DNA from: Exiguobacterium marinum DSM 16307
Lineage (GTDB): Bacteria > Bacillota > Bacilli > Exiguobacteriales > Exiguobacteriaceae
Reading direction: 5' to 3'
NCBI RefSeq assembly: GCF_000620845.1
Contig: NZ_KK211189.1
Coordinates: 64,501 to 128,500 of the forward strand
Length of the DNA: 64,000 nucleotides
In this document: positions 25,209 through 33,928 of the stretch, piece by piece
How positions within the stretch are numbered: position 1 is the first letter of the stretch
How the letters are laid out: each line of letters starts with the position of its first letter
Notes under the pieces: model-generated
Told to the model about the DNA's origin: nothing
Databases searched by the model: none
The model's input: only the letters and a program-made list of their open reading frames with translations
Program-made: the position numbers and the translations under genes

Positions 25209-25903
25209 TTCCCTTCCCCCGTTTCTGTTGAATAGACGACTGTATCGCGATGATCGTGATGCGATGCAACAATGACGTGCGTGACGACATCTGTGAACAA
25301 GGACGTATCAACCACGCCACGTACTTGAGATAACTGGTGGTTCACCTCAATTGGATCTTCAGACGGGTGGACGACCACATCGAGTAATCGGTTTCCGTTC
25401 ACGGTCACCAAGGCCCCGTCACTGTTCAAACTTTGACGAACTTGTAGAGATATTACCCATGGGAGTTCTCGGACTTTCTCGCTCACATAGGTGAATGCTT
25501 GTGGAAGAACTTCTAAGACAATTGGATGATCAAACGTCAATCGTTCAACAAATTTAGAGTCATCTACTAGTAATACATATCGCTTCGCCATCGTCGCGAT
25601 GAGTTTTTCTTCTGTATGAATCCCACCTCCGCTTTTTAAGGCGTGGTGTCGAGCATCGACTTGGTCACAACCGTCAAAGGCAAGGTCGATCATCGAGACA
25701 TCCCCTGTCTCGACAACCCGAATTCCTTTTTCCAAACAAGCGCGTCGTGTCACAAATGAAGGTGTCACGATAGTTACGTCCAGTTGATTCGCATGAATCC
25801 TATTGATGAGGTGTTGAATCGTACTGCCACCCCCAAGACCGATTGTCATCCCTGATTCAATCCAAGGGAGCGCGGCTTCCGCACACTTCTCTTTTACATC
25901 CAT
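25205..25903 (-). CDS. rpiA: Ribose-5-phosphate isomerase A
   Basis: A 232-residue RpiA that interconverts ribose 5-phosphate and ribulose 5-phosphate. Characteristic motifs are present: IGLGGGSTIQHLI (phosphate loop), DLAFDGCDQVD with the active-site Asp, and LKSGGGIHTEEKLIA. It is encoded directly behind a SorC-type sugar regulator rather than alone, which suggests a catabolic, induced copy used for pentose or related sugar breakdown. Confidence 0.92.
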   Translation of the reverse strand: MDVKEKCAEAALPWIESGMTIGLGGGSTIQHLINRIHANQLDVTIVTPSFVTRRACLEKGIRVVETGDVSMIDLAFDGCDQVDARHHALKSGGGIHTEEKLIATMAKRYVLLVDDSKFVERLTFDHPIVLEVLPQAFTYVSEKVRELPWVISLQVRQSLNSDGALVTVNGNRLLDVVVHPSEDPIEVNHQLSQVRGVVDTSLFTDVVTHVIVASHHDHRDTVVYSTETGEGK

Positions 25904-25907
25904 TTGT

Positions 25908-26855
25908 TCATTCTCCCTGTAACAGTTTTTGGGCCGTGCGATCGGTTGTCACGATGACATCAAGTAACTGATGCTCAGCGGCGACTCGAATCGCATCTAC
26001 TTTCTCACTTCCATAGGCTACCCCGATTTTAAGTGGGACCTTTGCGAGTTGTTGATGCTCGATATGGACCGTCCTGTCTGATAAGGACGTCGTCATGAGT
26101 TCCCCGTTTTGATTATAAAAATTCGAACAAATATCTCCCACAATTTGTAGGTCGTTCATTTCTTCGGTAAACGTTTGGCCATAGAAAGCCAACCAGTTGG
26201 ATTCCTGGTTCAGTTGGGCCGAACCGATTCCAAAGAGGGCGATGTTCATCCGCCCCCACAGCTCCACGACTTCTTGAGCATGTGTTGATTGCGTCAATGC
26301 TTGTTTGATGGCGGCATCCGGTAAAATTGCAGGAACATCGATTAGTTTCGAACGTCCACGCCATTTTCGTGAGGCGTCATACGCTAACGTGTTCGCATGG
26401 AAACGACTTTCGAGTTTTCCGTCCGGTCCACCGATGAGTGGCACACATTGGATACTTGAATACACTTCTTTCGGTTTGAGTGCTTCCACGACGGAAGCGA
26501 GTGCTGTCCCCCAAGAAAATCCAATCACATCGTTGTCGGTCACCACCGACTCGACATATGTTGCGCACGCTTCCCCCATACGCTGTAACGTTTCTTCACG
26601 TTGTTCTGATTTTTCGGGTACAAGGATGACATGTTTTAGACCAAACCGCTCTTTCAGTTGGACTGCCACGTCAATTGATTGAAAGCGATCATAATCGATT
26701 TGAAATTTCACAATCCCTAATTCCCGAATGCGTTTTAACATGCGGCTGATGGTTGCCCGATTGACATCGAGCGTCTCCGCAATCTCGTGTTGTGTTTGAT
26801 TCTGTTCGTAATACAAGTGCGCTACTTCATAAAGCCTTTTCAATTCTTCTGACAT
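25908..26855 (-). CDS. SorC-family sugar-responsive transcriptional regulator
   Basis: A 315-residue regulator. The N-terminal helix-turn-helix is NQTQHEIAETLDVNRATISR, and a SorC/DeoR-C effector domain follows (VIGFSWGTALASVVEAL, IQCVPLIGG), which binds phosphorylated sugars. It is the first gene of an operon with rpiA, a Gfo/Idh oxidoreductase and a VOC protein. An inverted repeat at 26869-26906 in front of it is the probable operator. Confidence 0.88.
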   Translation of the reverse strand: MSEELKRLYEVAHLYYEQNQTQHEIAETLDVNRATISRMLKRIRELGIVKFQIDYDRFQSIDVAVQLKERFGLKHVILVPEKSEQREETLQRMGEACATYVESVVTDNDVIGFSWGTALASVVEALKPKEVYSSIQCVPLIGGPDGKLESRFHANTLAYDASRKWRGRSKLIDVPAILPDAAIKQALTQSTHAQEVVELWGRMNIALFGIGSAQLNQESNWLAFYGQTFTEEMNDLQIVGDICSNFYNQNGELMTTSLSDRTVHIEHQQLAKVPLKIGVAYGSEKVDAIRVAAEHQLLDVIVTTDRTAQKLLQGE

Positions 26856-26868
26856 TCAGTCACACCCT

Positions 26869-26906
26869 TTTGCACAAATGTACAATTAAATGAACAATTG
26901 TGCAAA
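26869..26906. promoter_or_regulatory. Probable SorC operator upstream of the rpiA operon
   Basis: TTTGCACAA (26869-26877) and its inverse TTGTGCAAA (26898-26906) flank a 20-base AT-rich core that itself holds TGTACA-like sequence. SorC-type regulators bind inverted repeats of this size upstream of their own gene. The site is within 15 bases of the regulator's start codon. Confidence 0.7.
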
Positions 26907-26932
26907 TTAGGATATGCTTTACTTGATAAAAC

Positions 26933-26962
26933 TGAAAAGAGCGACGAATTAACTCGTCGCTC
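26933..26962 (-). terminator. Terminator of the 27007-27429 gene
   Basis: On the minus strand GAGCGACGA and TCGTCGCTC pair around GTTAAT and are followed by TTTTCAGTTTT. It separates the defence island from the SorC operon promoter. Confidence 0.75.
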
Positions 26963-27006
26963 CTGCTTTTCTTATATACTTCGTACTCCAATCAGACTTT
27001 CAAAAA

Positions 27007-27429
27007 TCAGTCTTTTTTCGTCAGCAAATTAGTAAGTGTTTTTCTCACTTCTGGATTCTTTGCTAATGCTAATGCGGCACCACTGACTCCTGCTACAATC
27101 GATGCTCCCATCCATTTCTTGAACTCCGAATCTTTTTGAAATGACTTATCTACCATGCGTTCAATACGATCATTGAGTTTGTCTCTATTTTCATCCGATA
27201 GGTTGTCTTCTTTAAGTTGCTCAGCAAAGACCTCAATCGCTTTATCAATTGTACCGTACACTTTATCTTGCGATTTTGAACCGACTCCCCCCATGTTGCT
27301 AACGGCATTTATGACGTCTGGGGTATGCTTTAACATCATTTCATATTGTTTGAAAGGGATGTCATTCATATCCTGTTCATCTCCCATAAGCTGTTTTGCA
27401 GATTGAACAATTTCTCCTTTTTCACTCAT
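27007..27429 (-). CDS. Unknown protein downstream of Argonaute
   Basis: A 140-residue, charged, helical protein with one short Ala/Gly-rich hydrophobic segment near the C-terminus (GASIVAGVSGAALALA). I recognise no family. It is on the same strand as, and 111 bases after, the Argonaute gene, with no convincing terminator between them, so co-transcription is possible. The ATG at 27429 follows AGGAGGTAGAGTG; a second in-frame ATG is one codon upstream. Confidence 0.65.
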   Translation of the reverse strand: MSEKGEIVQSAKQLMGDEQDMNDIPFKQYEMMLKHTPDVINAVSNMGGVGSKSQDKVYGTIDKAIEVFAEQLKEDNLSDENRDKLNDRIERMVDKSFQKDSEFKKWMGASIVAGVSGAALALAKNPEVRKTLTNLLTKKD

Positions 27430-27540
27430 CACTCTACCTCCTAGTATGATCTCAATTCAAAGTTACGGTACGCATCGGTCCCAATATTCGACAAGAGGCG
27501 ATACTGAAAAAAACGGTATGATACCTTTCAATTTTACATG

Positions 27541-29646
27541 TTATACAAACGGCAATGCCTCTTCATGTTCTGTATTTGCATTGAGTAAGCCGCGATTATG
27601 GAACGTCGAACTTAAATCTGCATAATGCGTTGTGATTGGCAGTCTTGTTTTCAATAGCGAGTGGACGTGCATAAACGATAAGCGATAGACGTCCGTCAAA
27701 ATAGCTTCAAACGGCAATGTGCTCGTCTGTTGAACCACTTTGAGAGGCTTAGCCATTCCGACACGCACATGAGGATTCGTCGAGAGGAGATAACCCATGC
27801 GCTCTTTTGTATAGCTGAGTCCCTGTGAAGTTTTCCACCCTTTTTCATGAATCGCCATCCGTCGATTCACATTTTTCAAAATTTCCACATAGTCGAATTG
27901 AATCTCACGCGGAGATAGAATTGAATCAATAAGAGTCAAATCTTCACGCCCAAATCCATCTCGATGGAACGTGATATGCTTCGGCGCATGTCCGTACTGT
28001 TCTTCAAATGCATGTAATGTATCATAGACAATTTCCCGCATCGTCTCAGAACTGATTTTCTCCCCCGCTTCACTTGTCGAGAGTGCTTTCTGCTTGATCA
28101 TCGCCCCGTCTTTCCCAATGATTTGAATGATGCCTGCTGCATGTTTACCATTCTCATGACTTACGTCTAATCCGACAAAACAATCCGAATGGAGTGGCTC
28201 ACCAAGAATCCAAGGTTGTAGACCTGCCTTCACGTAAATACCCAGTAGAATGTTGTATAGCGTGTCCTCAGAATTCAATACACGGTCATGTAACTCGACG
28301 CATTGCGTCACCACATCCTGTTTCCCGCCAAATTGCCTTTTGATGGCTTGATATGAATGTTGGAGCGATGCTTCCTCGGCAATGACAACGACGACACCCT
28401 CAAAGTGTTGAGGGATACTCTTCAGTTGGTATAGAACATCTTCTGTCTGCAACAAATCAGAAGGTAGTTTCTGGCTCAATCCTTTTGGTTTATGCGAGAC
28501 ATTGAGGGTCACCCCAAAGCGCTCAGAGGTAGTTTTTAGTTTATTGATAAACTCTAGGACTTGCAGTTTTTGATGATCTCGTAATTTCGGGTCGACAAAG
28601 AAACTGACGGTCGCCTCTCCTGTTTCATATACACCACTTTGCTTTAAGCCAGTTTTTGCATAACTCGTGGTCCTCCCTTTACCGAATCGGAGACGTGGCG
28701 AAGGCAACGTTTGAATTGAGTAACCAAGACGAGCTGCTCGTACATCTTGTCGCTCAAACTGAAGCATTGGGAGACGACCAATTAACGCGAGCGCTTCCGG
28801 CATAAGTTTCGACATGCGTGCGTCAGGTGACAATTTGATGATGCGACTGACTGCACCGAGATGTCTAGCTGGAATCGTCTCAAAGGAACAACTCTGTTTC
28901 AGTTGCTCAGGTAAGTAGATAAGGATCTGATTGTTTCGATCTTTGACGTGTACGACGAGAGCGTCTGGTGCTATGACTCGTTTCGGGTCTTTCTTTGCGA
29001 AATAATCAATGATCGAACACTTCATAATCGGGCTCACTTCATTCGCTCGGTATGGTGCGACCTCTACAAATTCGTACTCATACGATTTCGGGTGAGTCGA
29101 ATCGATGACGCGCATCCCTGCAGATACGGATTTCGGATCACGCTTAATCTGCTGCAATAAGTTTTCACGGTATTCAAATTGATGAGTCAAATCGAATCCG
29201 AATACAATTTCAGCCGTCTCAGATACATTCACATTGAGATCTAATGCCGGATAAATGAGAAGCCCACTTGTAGACTTTGGATGCGCCTGTTTCGAGCGGA
29301 ACTTTCCACGGTTCATCATGTAACTCGGATGAGCCAATCGCTCCAACTGTTTTTTCAACAGACGTTCAAGTAATGTTCGCTCGACATTCCGTGATGGACT
29401 GATCGGACGCGCTTCATATTGAAGAAACGTCTCGTCTCCCCATTGTTTGATTTCCTCAAATGAAGCAATGTATTGATCGAAAAACACCATCGGTTGAAAA
29501 TTGTTCAATTTATTCAAGTGAAAAATCAACTTCCCACCCTGCGTATTTCGTGATGATGGATCTTTGAGCGGTACGGTATAGAGATGGAGTGTCACTTCCG
29601 TTGCTGTCGTTAACGCTCGCCATTCTGTTAAATAACATTGGTTCAT
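27541..29646 (-). CDS. Long prokaryotic Argonaute with an intact catalytic tetrad
   Basis: A 701-residue full-length pAgo (N, PAZ, MID, PIWI layout). The PIWI tetrad is complete: Asp494 (FVGLDVSH), Glu529 (EAGEKISSE), Asp563 (TFHRDGFG) and Asp677 (HYADLSST), i.e. DEDD, so it should cleave targets. The MID pocket has Tyr432, Lys436, Gln448 and Lys473, the Y-K-Q-K set that binds a 5'-phosphorylated guide in long-A Argonautes. It acts in the cytoplasm against plasmid or phage DNA with a short nucleic-acid guide. I recall a studied homologue in Exiguobacterium marinum, but cannot confirm identity here. Confidence 0.93.
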   Translation of the reverse strand: MNQCYLTEWRALTTATEVTLHLYTVPLKDPSSRNTQGGKLIFHLNKLNNFQPMVFFDQYIASFEEIKQWGDETFLQYEARPISPSRNVERTLLERLLKKQLERLAHPSYMMNRGKFRSKQAHPKSTSGLLIYPALDLNVNVSETAEIVFGFDLTHQFEYRENLLQQIKRDPKSVSAGMRVIDSTHPKSYEYEFVEVAPYRANEVSPIMKCSIIDYFAKKDPKRVIAPDALVVHVKDRNNQILIYLPEQLKQSCSFETIPARHLGAVSRIIKLSPDARMSKLMPEALALIGRLPMLQFERQDVRAARLGYSIQTLPSPRLRFGKGRTTSYAKTGLKQSGVYETGEATVSFFVDPKLRDHQKLQVLEFINKLKTTSERFGVTLNVSHKPKGLSQKLPSDLLQTEDVLYQLKSIPQHFEGVVVVIAEEASLQHSYQAIKRQFGGKQDVVTQCVELHDRVLNSEDTLYNILLGIYVKAGLQPWILGEPLHSDCFVGLDVSHENGKHAAGIIQIIGKDGAMIKQKALSTSEAGEKISSETMREIVYDTLHAFEEQYGHAPKHITFHRDGFGREDLTLIDSILSPREIQFDYVEILKNVNRRMAIHEKGWKTSQGLSYTKERMGYLLSTNPHVRVGMAKPLKVVQQTSTLPFEAILTDVYRLSFMHVHSLLKTRLPITTHYADLSSTFHNRGLLNANTEHEEALPFV

Positions 29647-29847
29647 CTTTAGCTCATCCTTCCCCGTTGTTCAATTCTTGCATCCACTATAACGGATTTC
29701 CTAATATTAGGTAGATAAAATAACGAATAGGGTTCAAATGAGAAGTTTACTTATGAGATAGAGATTCTCTAGGAAGATTTATGTGGAGTGTTATAAGGGC
29801 GGAAGCGGCTGAATTGAAGCAAAGAAAAGACGGGAGAAAAATTATCA

Positions 29848-30551
29848 TGACATTTTCAAAGCGGGCATTCGCAATTTTTCAGAAAGACTATAAAGACTTG
29901 TCGCGTAACGTATTCGTCTCCTCGACGTTGATTATGCCGCTGTTCTTCGCCGTCTTCTATTTACAGCTCAGCGGAGGAGGCATCGACGTGACGTACTTCG
30001 TTATCAATATCACGTTCAGTCTCGTGGCGACGTTCATTTAGTGTGCCTTGATTGCCGAAGAGAAAGAGAAGAACATGCTCCGTGGGTTGATGTTGTCGTC
30101 GGCGAGCACGCTTGACATCTTGTTCGGGAAGAGTGCACTCACGTTCGTAACGACACTCGTTTTGATTGCAGCGTGCGCCTTCATCATGGGATACAGTCCG
30201 GCGAACCTGTTTGTTGTCTCACTCGCTTTAATCGTCTCGACGTTCTTTTATATCGGGATTGGGACGATTCTCGGATTGATGACGAAGACGGTCATGGAAG
30301 CTTCGCTCATCGTCATGCCGGCGTTTTTCTTCTTCTCGTTTTCTCCAATGTGGTCGGTGTACGAGGAACGGTTCGCCATCATCGGTTTGCTCGAGTACTT
30401 GCCGAACATCGTCTTAATCGACCTTGCTCATCAAATCGAGGCGGGAGCTGGACTCGCCTCTACATGGGTGGAGCTCGTTATTCTGTTGGCCTAGGTGCTC
30501 GTTGTGTTCGTTGGAAGTATAATGATGTATAACCGGAAACAGACGGATTGA
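29848..30551 (+). pseudogene. Decayed copy of the ABC-2 permease gene
   Basis: The translated product matches the permease of 22985-23692 along its whole length (FQKDYKDLSRN, AEEKEKN.LRGLML, VMEASLIVM, MMYNRKQTD). Two in-frame TAG codons interrupt it: at 30039-30041 in place of a CAG (Gln), and at 30492-30494 in place of a TGG (Trp). Each is explained by one base change. The 40 bases before the ATG resemble the end of the ATPase gene, so the original duplication covered both genes and the ATPase is lost. Confidence 0.9.
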
Positions 30552-30554
30552 TTG

Positions 30555-30595
30555 AAACCAGGTGTCATCTTGACTTGAAAGACGACACCTGGTTT
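30555..30595. terminator. Terminator after the permease pseudogene
   Basis: AAACCAGGTGTC pairs with GACACCTGGTTT across a 17-base loop. It sits just past the TGA of the pseudogene, where the working copy also has a terminator. Confidence 0.7.
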
Positions 30596-30853
30596 ATCTT
30601 CAGTTGTTTTTATTAGGCTATAAAGTCTTCATCTTCATTACAGTCGGTCCAGTTACTTCGCTCTCATCGAGACGAAGAATCTGAACCAAATTTCATTCAG
30701 CATTCTTTTCTCACTGAGAATGACCTCAAAATAAGACTGTTAGTCCCCACTTTGATGTAGCCATTCTCGTAGCAGCCTTATTTATTTAAATTTTTAGACG
30801 TTTTTGATTTCCAAGAGTGTCCCTTCCAAAACGACTCGCCTCTTGATTTGGGA
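30596..30853. other. AT-rich non-coding stretch
   Basis: No open frame, RNA gene or repeat is recognised here. It lies between the permease pseudogene and the 3' end of herA, and marks the transition from the normal base composition to the AT-rich SIR2-HerA segment. It may hold remnants too decayed to read. Confidence 0.5.
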
Positions 30854-30880
30854 GTAAAAAAGCCTTCACAATGGAAGGCT
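30854..30880 (-). terminator. Terminator of the SIR2-herA operon
   Basis: On the minus strand AGCCTTCC and GAAGGCT pair around ATTGT and are followed by six T. It lies about 85 bases after the herA stop. Confidence 0.75.
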
Positions 30881-30964
30881 CAGTGAAAAATATCCTGTTG
30901 TCTTTAAGTTGTTTGATTCAGAGTCTCATTTGAATAGCTGATAAACACAATTAGTGTTTTCTGT

Positions 30965-32125
30965 TCACACATCTACTCGTGACTGCGCTCTCATGTTTCT
31001 AATCGCTTTATTTAATTCTTCGGCTTGAGGCTCTAGCTTATTCCAAGCTTTCCAAAAATCGATAGTATTGCTATTCGGTTTTAAAATAGGTTCGGCTAAT
31101 TTAATTCGGTTAGGCAATAAAATTGAGTCTCCTAGGACTAATGCCTCACCTACATCTAAAATTGGTAAGCAATCTGTTACTCCTTTTAAAGAGTCTGGAA
31201 TTAAATTTTTTATGACACCTTGATCACGTTCATTTGTAAGGCGTAAAATAATGAAGTTATTACATTGACTCAAAATTGTTTTGCTGACGTCAGATGGTCT
31301 TTGACTTACGACAAAAAGAGAAACACCGTATTTGCGTCCTTCCTTTGCTATTCTTTCAAAATTAAATAGTGCTTGTTTTTGAACTGAGTCAGCATTATCT
31401 TTTACAGGTAGGTATAGATGGGCTTCATCGCACAGTAATGTAAACGGAGTTCTTTCAGTGCTGTCCATCCAAAACTGTACATCATAAAATATTCTAGCAA
31501 GCGTGCCTGTCACTACAGGTAATATATCAGAAGGCACTTCAGAAAAATCGATAATTTTTATACCCTTGCCACTTGAATTAATTGACAGCATTTTTGCAAT
31601 AAAAGTGTTCAACCAACCATACTCATTACACTCTTCTTTAGGATTGTATAAAAATGAATATCTTTTATCCTCTACCTTAGTTTCTAAACGTGATATGAAT
31701 CGCGTAAGTTTACCATTCCAATCACCTTTAACCGGTTTACTAGCCCCCGGTTTCATTTGAATATCATCTTGACGGAGAAGATCAATCAGCTCATTTATCG
31801 AGTATGGAATAGGAGAATCTACTGTAAAGGACTTCATTACCTCTTCGTCATTTTGCTTAAGTATACTAGCCAATTTCAAGTCTTTTAAATGCGATGTAAA
31901 TCTAGAAGATTGGTTTGGAGCATTGTTGTCACTTCTATCTAGTACAGTGGAAAGAATTTCTTCTCTATTGAGTAACCAAAAAGGCAAATATATCAGTTGA
32001 TTTTCAGCAATATCTAAATCTCCCGCACCTGCAATTTTGTAGCCTTCTGCAATTCTATTCTCTCCTTTTGTAAGTGAAGAATATTCTCCATGCATGTCAA
32101 AAACAATTATGTTTGGATATTTCAA
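30965..32125 (-). CDS. herA: HerA-like helicase, C-terminal fragment (Walker B onward)
   Basis: A 386-residue frame starting at a TTG that overlaps the TGA of the N-terminal fragment. It begins KYPNIIVFDMHGEYSSL, the HerA/FtsK-type Walker B region, and contains the later conserved parts: LLCDEAHLYLP (second acidic motif) and SLFVVSQRPSDVSKTIL (sensor/arginine region). In intact HerA proteins this directly continues the frame that holds Walker A. One extra T (AATTGAAA to AATTTGAAA at about 32124) would join them into a protein of about 580 residues. Confidence 0.85.
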   Translation of the reverse strand: MKYPNIIVFDMHGEYSSLTKGENRIAEGYKIAGAGDLDIAENQLIYLPFWLLNREEILSTVLDRSDNNAPNQSSRFTSHLKDLKLASILKQNDEEVMKSFTVDSPIPYSINELIDLLRQDDIQMKPGASKPVKGDWNGKLTRFISRLETKVEDKRYSFLYNPKEECNEYGWLNTFIAKMLSINSSGKGIKIIDFSEVPSDILPVVTGTLARIFYDVQFWMDSTERTPFTLLCDEAHLYLPVKDNADSVQKQALFNFERIAKEGRKYGVSLFVVSQRPSDVSKTILSQCNNFIILRLTNERDQGVIKNLIPDSLKGVTDCLPILDVGEALVLGDSILLPNRIKLAEPILKPNSNTIDFWKAWNKLEPQAEELNKAIRNMRAQSRVDV

Positions 32126-32709
32126 TTCGCTAGCTTTTCAAGAATAGTAGCCACGCACCAGCTTTTACCAGAACCCGTACTACCTAAAACGCTGACATGC
32201 CTTTGGAAAAGTTTATCCCCATCTAAAATAGCCTCTGAATTAGTATCATTTGCAAAATGTCCAATTTTTAGTTTTTGATTATCTTTAACCTTATCACCTA
32301 AATTATTCATAAATCTTTGTAAATTATCTCCATTAACTAAAAAACATTCACTGTCTATGCTTGGAAAGAGATCGACACCTCTTTTAAAAATATTTCGCTT
32401 AGTCCCATCCACACTTTTAAATGTTCCAATTAAACTTGCTTTAATTAAATCGTTTGTATTAAGTTCTACATCCTCATCTTCGTCTTCGTCTTCTGTAGTC
32501 ATTATATCTAGTTGTGAACGTGTGACTTTTTCAACTAAACATATTAACAATTCATGTTCATAATTACCTCTTACTGCAATTATGTGCCCTATGCTCAACC
32601 TGCTCATAATTTGAGAATTATCAACACTTATAATTACATTAGATGTATCCACACTCATCACTTTCCCTATCAATACATCATCTGTAAAATTAAATACTTT
32701 AGTTACCAT
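32122..32709 (-). CDS. herA: HerA-like helicase, N-terminal fragment (Walker A, frameshifted)
   Basis: A 195-residue frame. It holds the N-terminal HerA beta-barrel (about 1-130) and, at its end, Walker A GSTGSGKS (176-183) followed by WCVATILEKLAN and a stop. Without the second fragment it has no Walker B and cannot be a full ATPase. Its ATG directly follows the SIR2 stop (TAAATG), showing the classical SIR2-HerA operon. The stop could be a sequencing error, an inactivating mutation, or a reversible switch; re-initiation at the overlapping TTG is possible but the ribosome site there is weak. Confidence 0.85.
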   Translation of the reverse strand: MVTKVFNFTDDVLIGKVMSVDTSNVIISVDNSQIMSRLSIGHIIAVRGNYEHELLICLVEKVTRSQLDIMTTEDEDEDEDVELNTNDLIKASLIGTFKSVDGTKRNIFKRGVDLFPSIDSECFLVNGDNLQRFMNNLGDKVKDNQKLKIGHFANDTNSEAILDGDKLFQRHVSVLGSTGSGKSWCVATILEKLAN

Positions 32710-33777
32710 TTAAAATACCACCTCTGTCATAGTTTTGATATCCCATAAGTCTAGATCGTGTATTCTATAGATATTGTTTTTATATATAATCTCAGTTCCA
32801 ATCTTAGAATCGGACTCCTGATAGTGATAACATGCAATCACATTCTCTTTATCCTTGATAAGGGATTGACTGCTTTCACTTAAAAACTTTGTAAGAATTA
32901 GTGTTGGAGTTCCTTCGCGTATTCTCTGTTTTAAGTGTGTCTCTAAATGTTCGTCATTAAAGCCATATCCTACTATTAAAAATTTCGAAGCTCTATCAAT
33001 AACATTATTGGCTTTGTCTCTATGGGTATCAAAAGGTGTTTCATAGCCATTTCTAAATTTGTTTACTCCGGGTGTTATAATTAGCCGTTCTAATTCAAGA
33101 TCAAAGGTTGAGTTTATTGGGTTTCCTTTGTAAAGATACCAATTTAAACAACCATGCGGCTTATAAATGGAAACCTTTTTGTTAAAAATCATTTTAGGAG
33201 GTTTTCTTGTATTATCAATTTTTTCGCAAAAACTCATTCTGCTTTTTTTAGAATCTAAACGTGCAATATATTTTCCATAAAATAAATTGTCAATGGGGAT
33301 ATTTTCTACTTCGCAAGCAATTTCAAGTAATCTATCGTAATTTGTGCATACTATTTTTAATCCTGCATCTGTAATATTAAATTTTTTTATTAGTGTAGAA
33401 AAACGTAATTCCTGTTCACCTTTAATCACTTTTTCAATTACTTTTTGTTCTTCTCTTTTTATGTAATCTGCAGTCACTTTTCTAATTATCGTCTCTACTT
33501 CTAAATCAGGCGGATATTTTAATAATGTTGCTTCTAAATTGGCATGTTCCTTGACACTACCATCTTGGTGGGTTAAATCTTCCTTAATTTTAAGCCATTG
33601 TTTATTATTTTGATCATTCAGTTGTTCAGGTACTTTTTCAACTAACTTTTCTGCTAGTTTCCACATGCCAGGTAAACCTTCTGCACATGACAATCCTGAT
33701 CCAATTACCAAAACTGTATCAGCGCCAAAATATGACTGTATATCCCTAAACAAATTATCCTTTTCGGCTTCCTCCAT
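32710..33777 (-). CDS. SIR2-domain NADase of a SIR2-HerA defence system
   Basis: A 355-residue protein with the SIR2 fold: the NAD loop VLVIGSGLS (about 22-30), TNYD with Asn146 and Asp148, and the catalytic-type His208 (YKPHGCLNW). In SIR2-HerA systems SIR2 and HerA form a large complex that depletes NAD+ on phage infection. The C-terminal part (VGYGFNDEHLETHL) resembles other anti-phage SIR2 proteins. Base composition is much more AT-rich than the flanks, so it was probably acquired. AGGGGGGGA precedes the ATG. Confidence 0.9.
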   Translation of the reverse strand: MEEAEKDNLFRDIQSYFGADTVLVIGSGLSCAEGLPGMWKLAEKLVEKVPEQLNDQNNKQWLKIKEDLTHQDGSVKEHANLEATLLKYPPDLEVETIIRKVTADYIKREEQKVIEKVIKGEQELRFSTLIKKFNITDAGLKIVCTNYDRLLEIACEVENIPIDNLFYGKYIARLDSKKSRMSFCEKIDNTRKPPKMIFNKKVSIYKPHGCLNWYLYKGNPINSTFDLELERLIITPGVNKFRNGYETPFDTHRDKANNVIDRASKFLIVGYGFNDEHLETHLKQRIREGTPTLILTKFLSESSQSLIKDKENVIACYHYQESDSKIGTEIIYKNNIYRIHDLDLWDIKTMTEVVF

Positions 33778-33928
33778 TTAGTCCCCCCCTAACTTTCTGT
33801 TAAGTAAAGATTAAAAATATAGTTTATATAAATTGTAGGAAAATAAATTAAAGTCGATTGAACCTAGTGTATTAATTATATCATGGAGAAATTAACATTA
33901 AAAACCATTTCATCTCAAAGAAATAACC

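Noticed and set aside
32118-32130. Programmed ribosomal frameshifting in herA
   Set aside because: No slippery heptamer or downstream pseudoknot is evident at the junction (AGCTAGCGAATTGAAATA). A single-base loss or base-call error is simpler; kept only as a remote possibility in the finding.
27541-33777. A short-Argonaute/SIR2 (SPARSA-type) system
   Set aside because: The Argonaute is full length with PAZ and an active PIWI domain, and SIR2 is paired with HerA, not adjacent to or fused with Argonaute.
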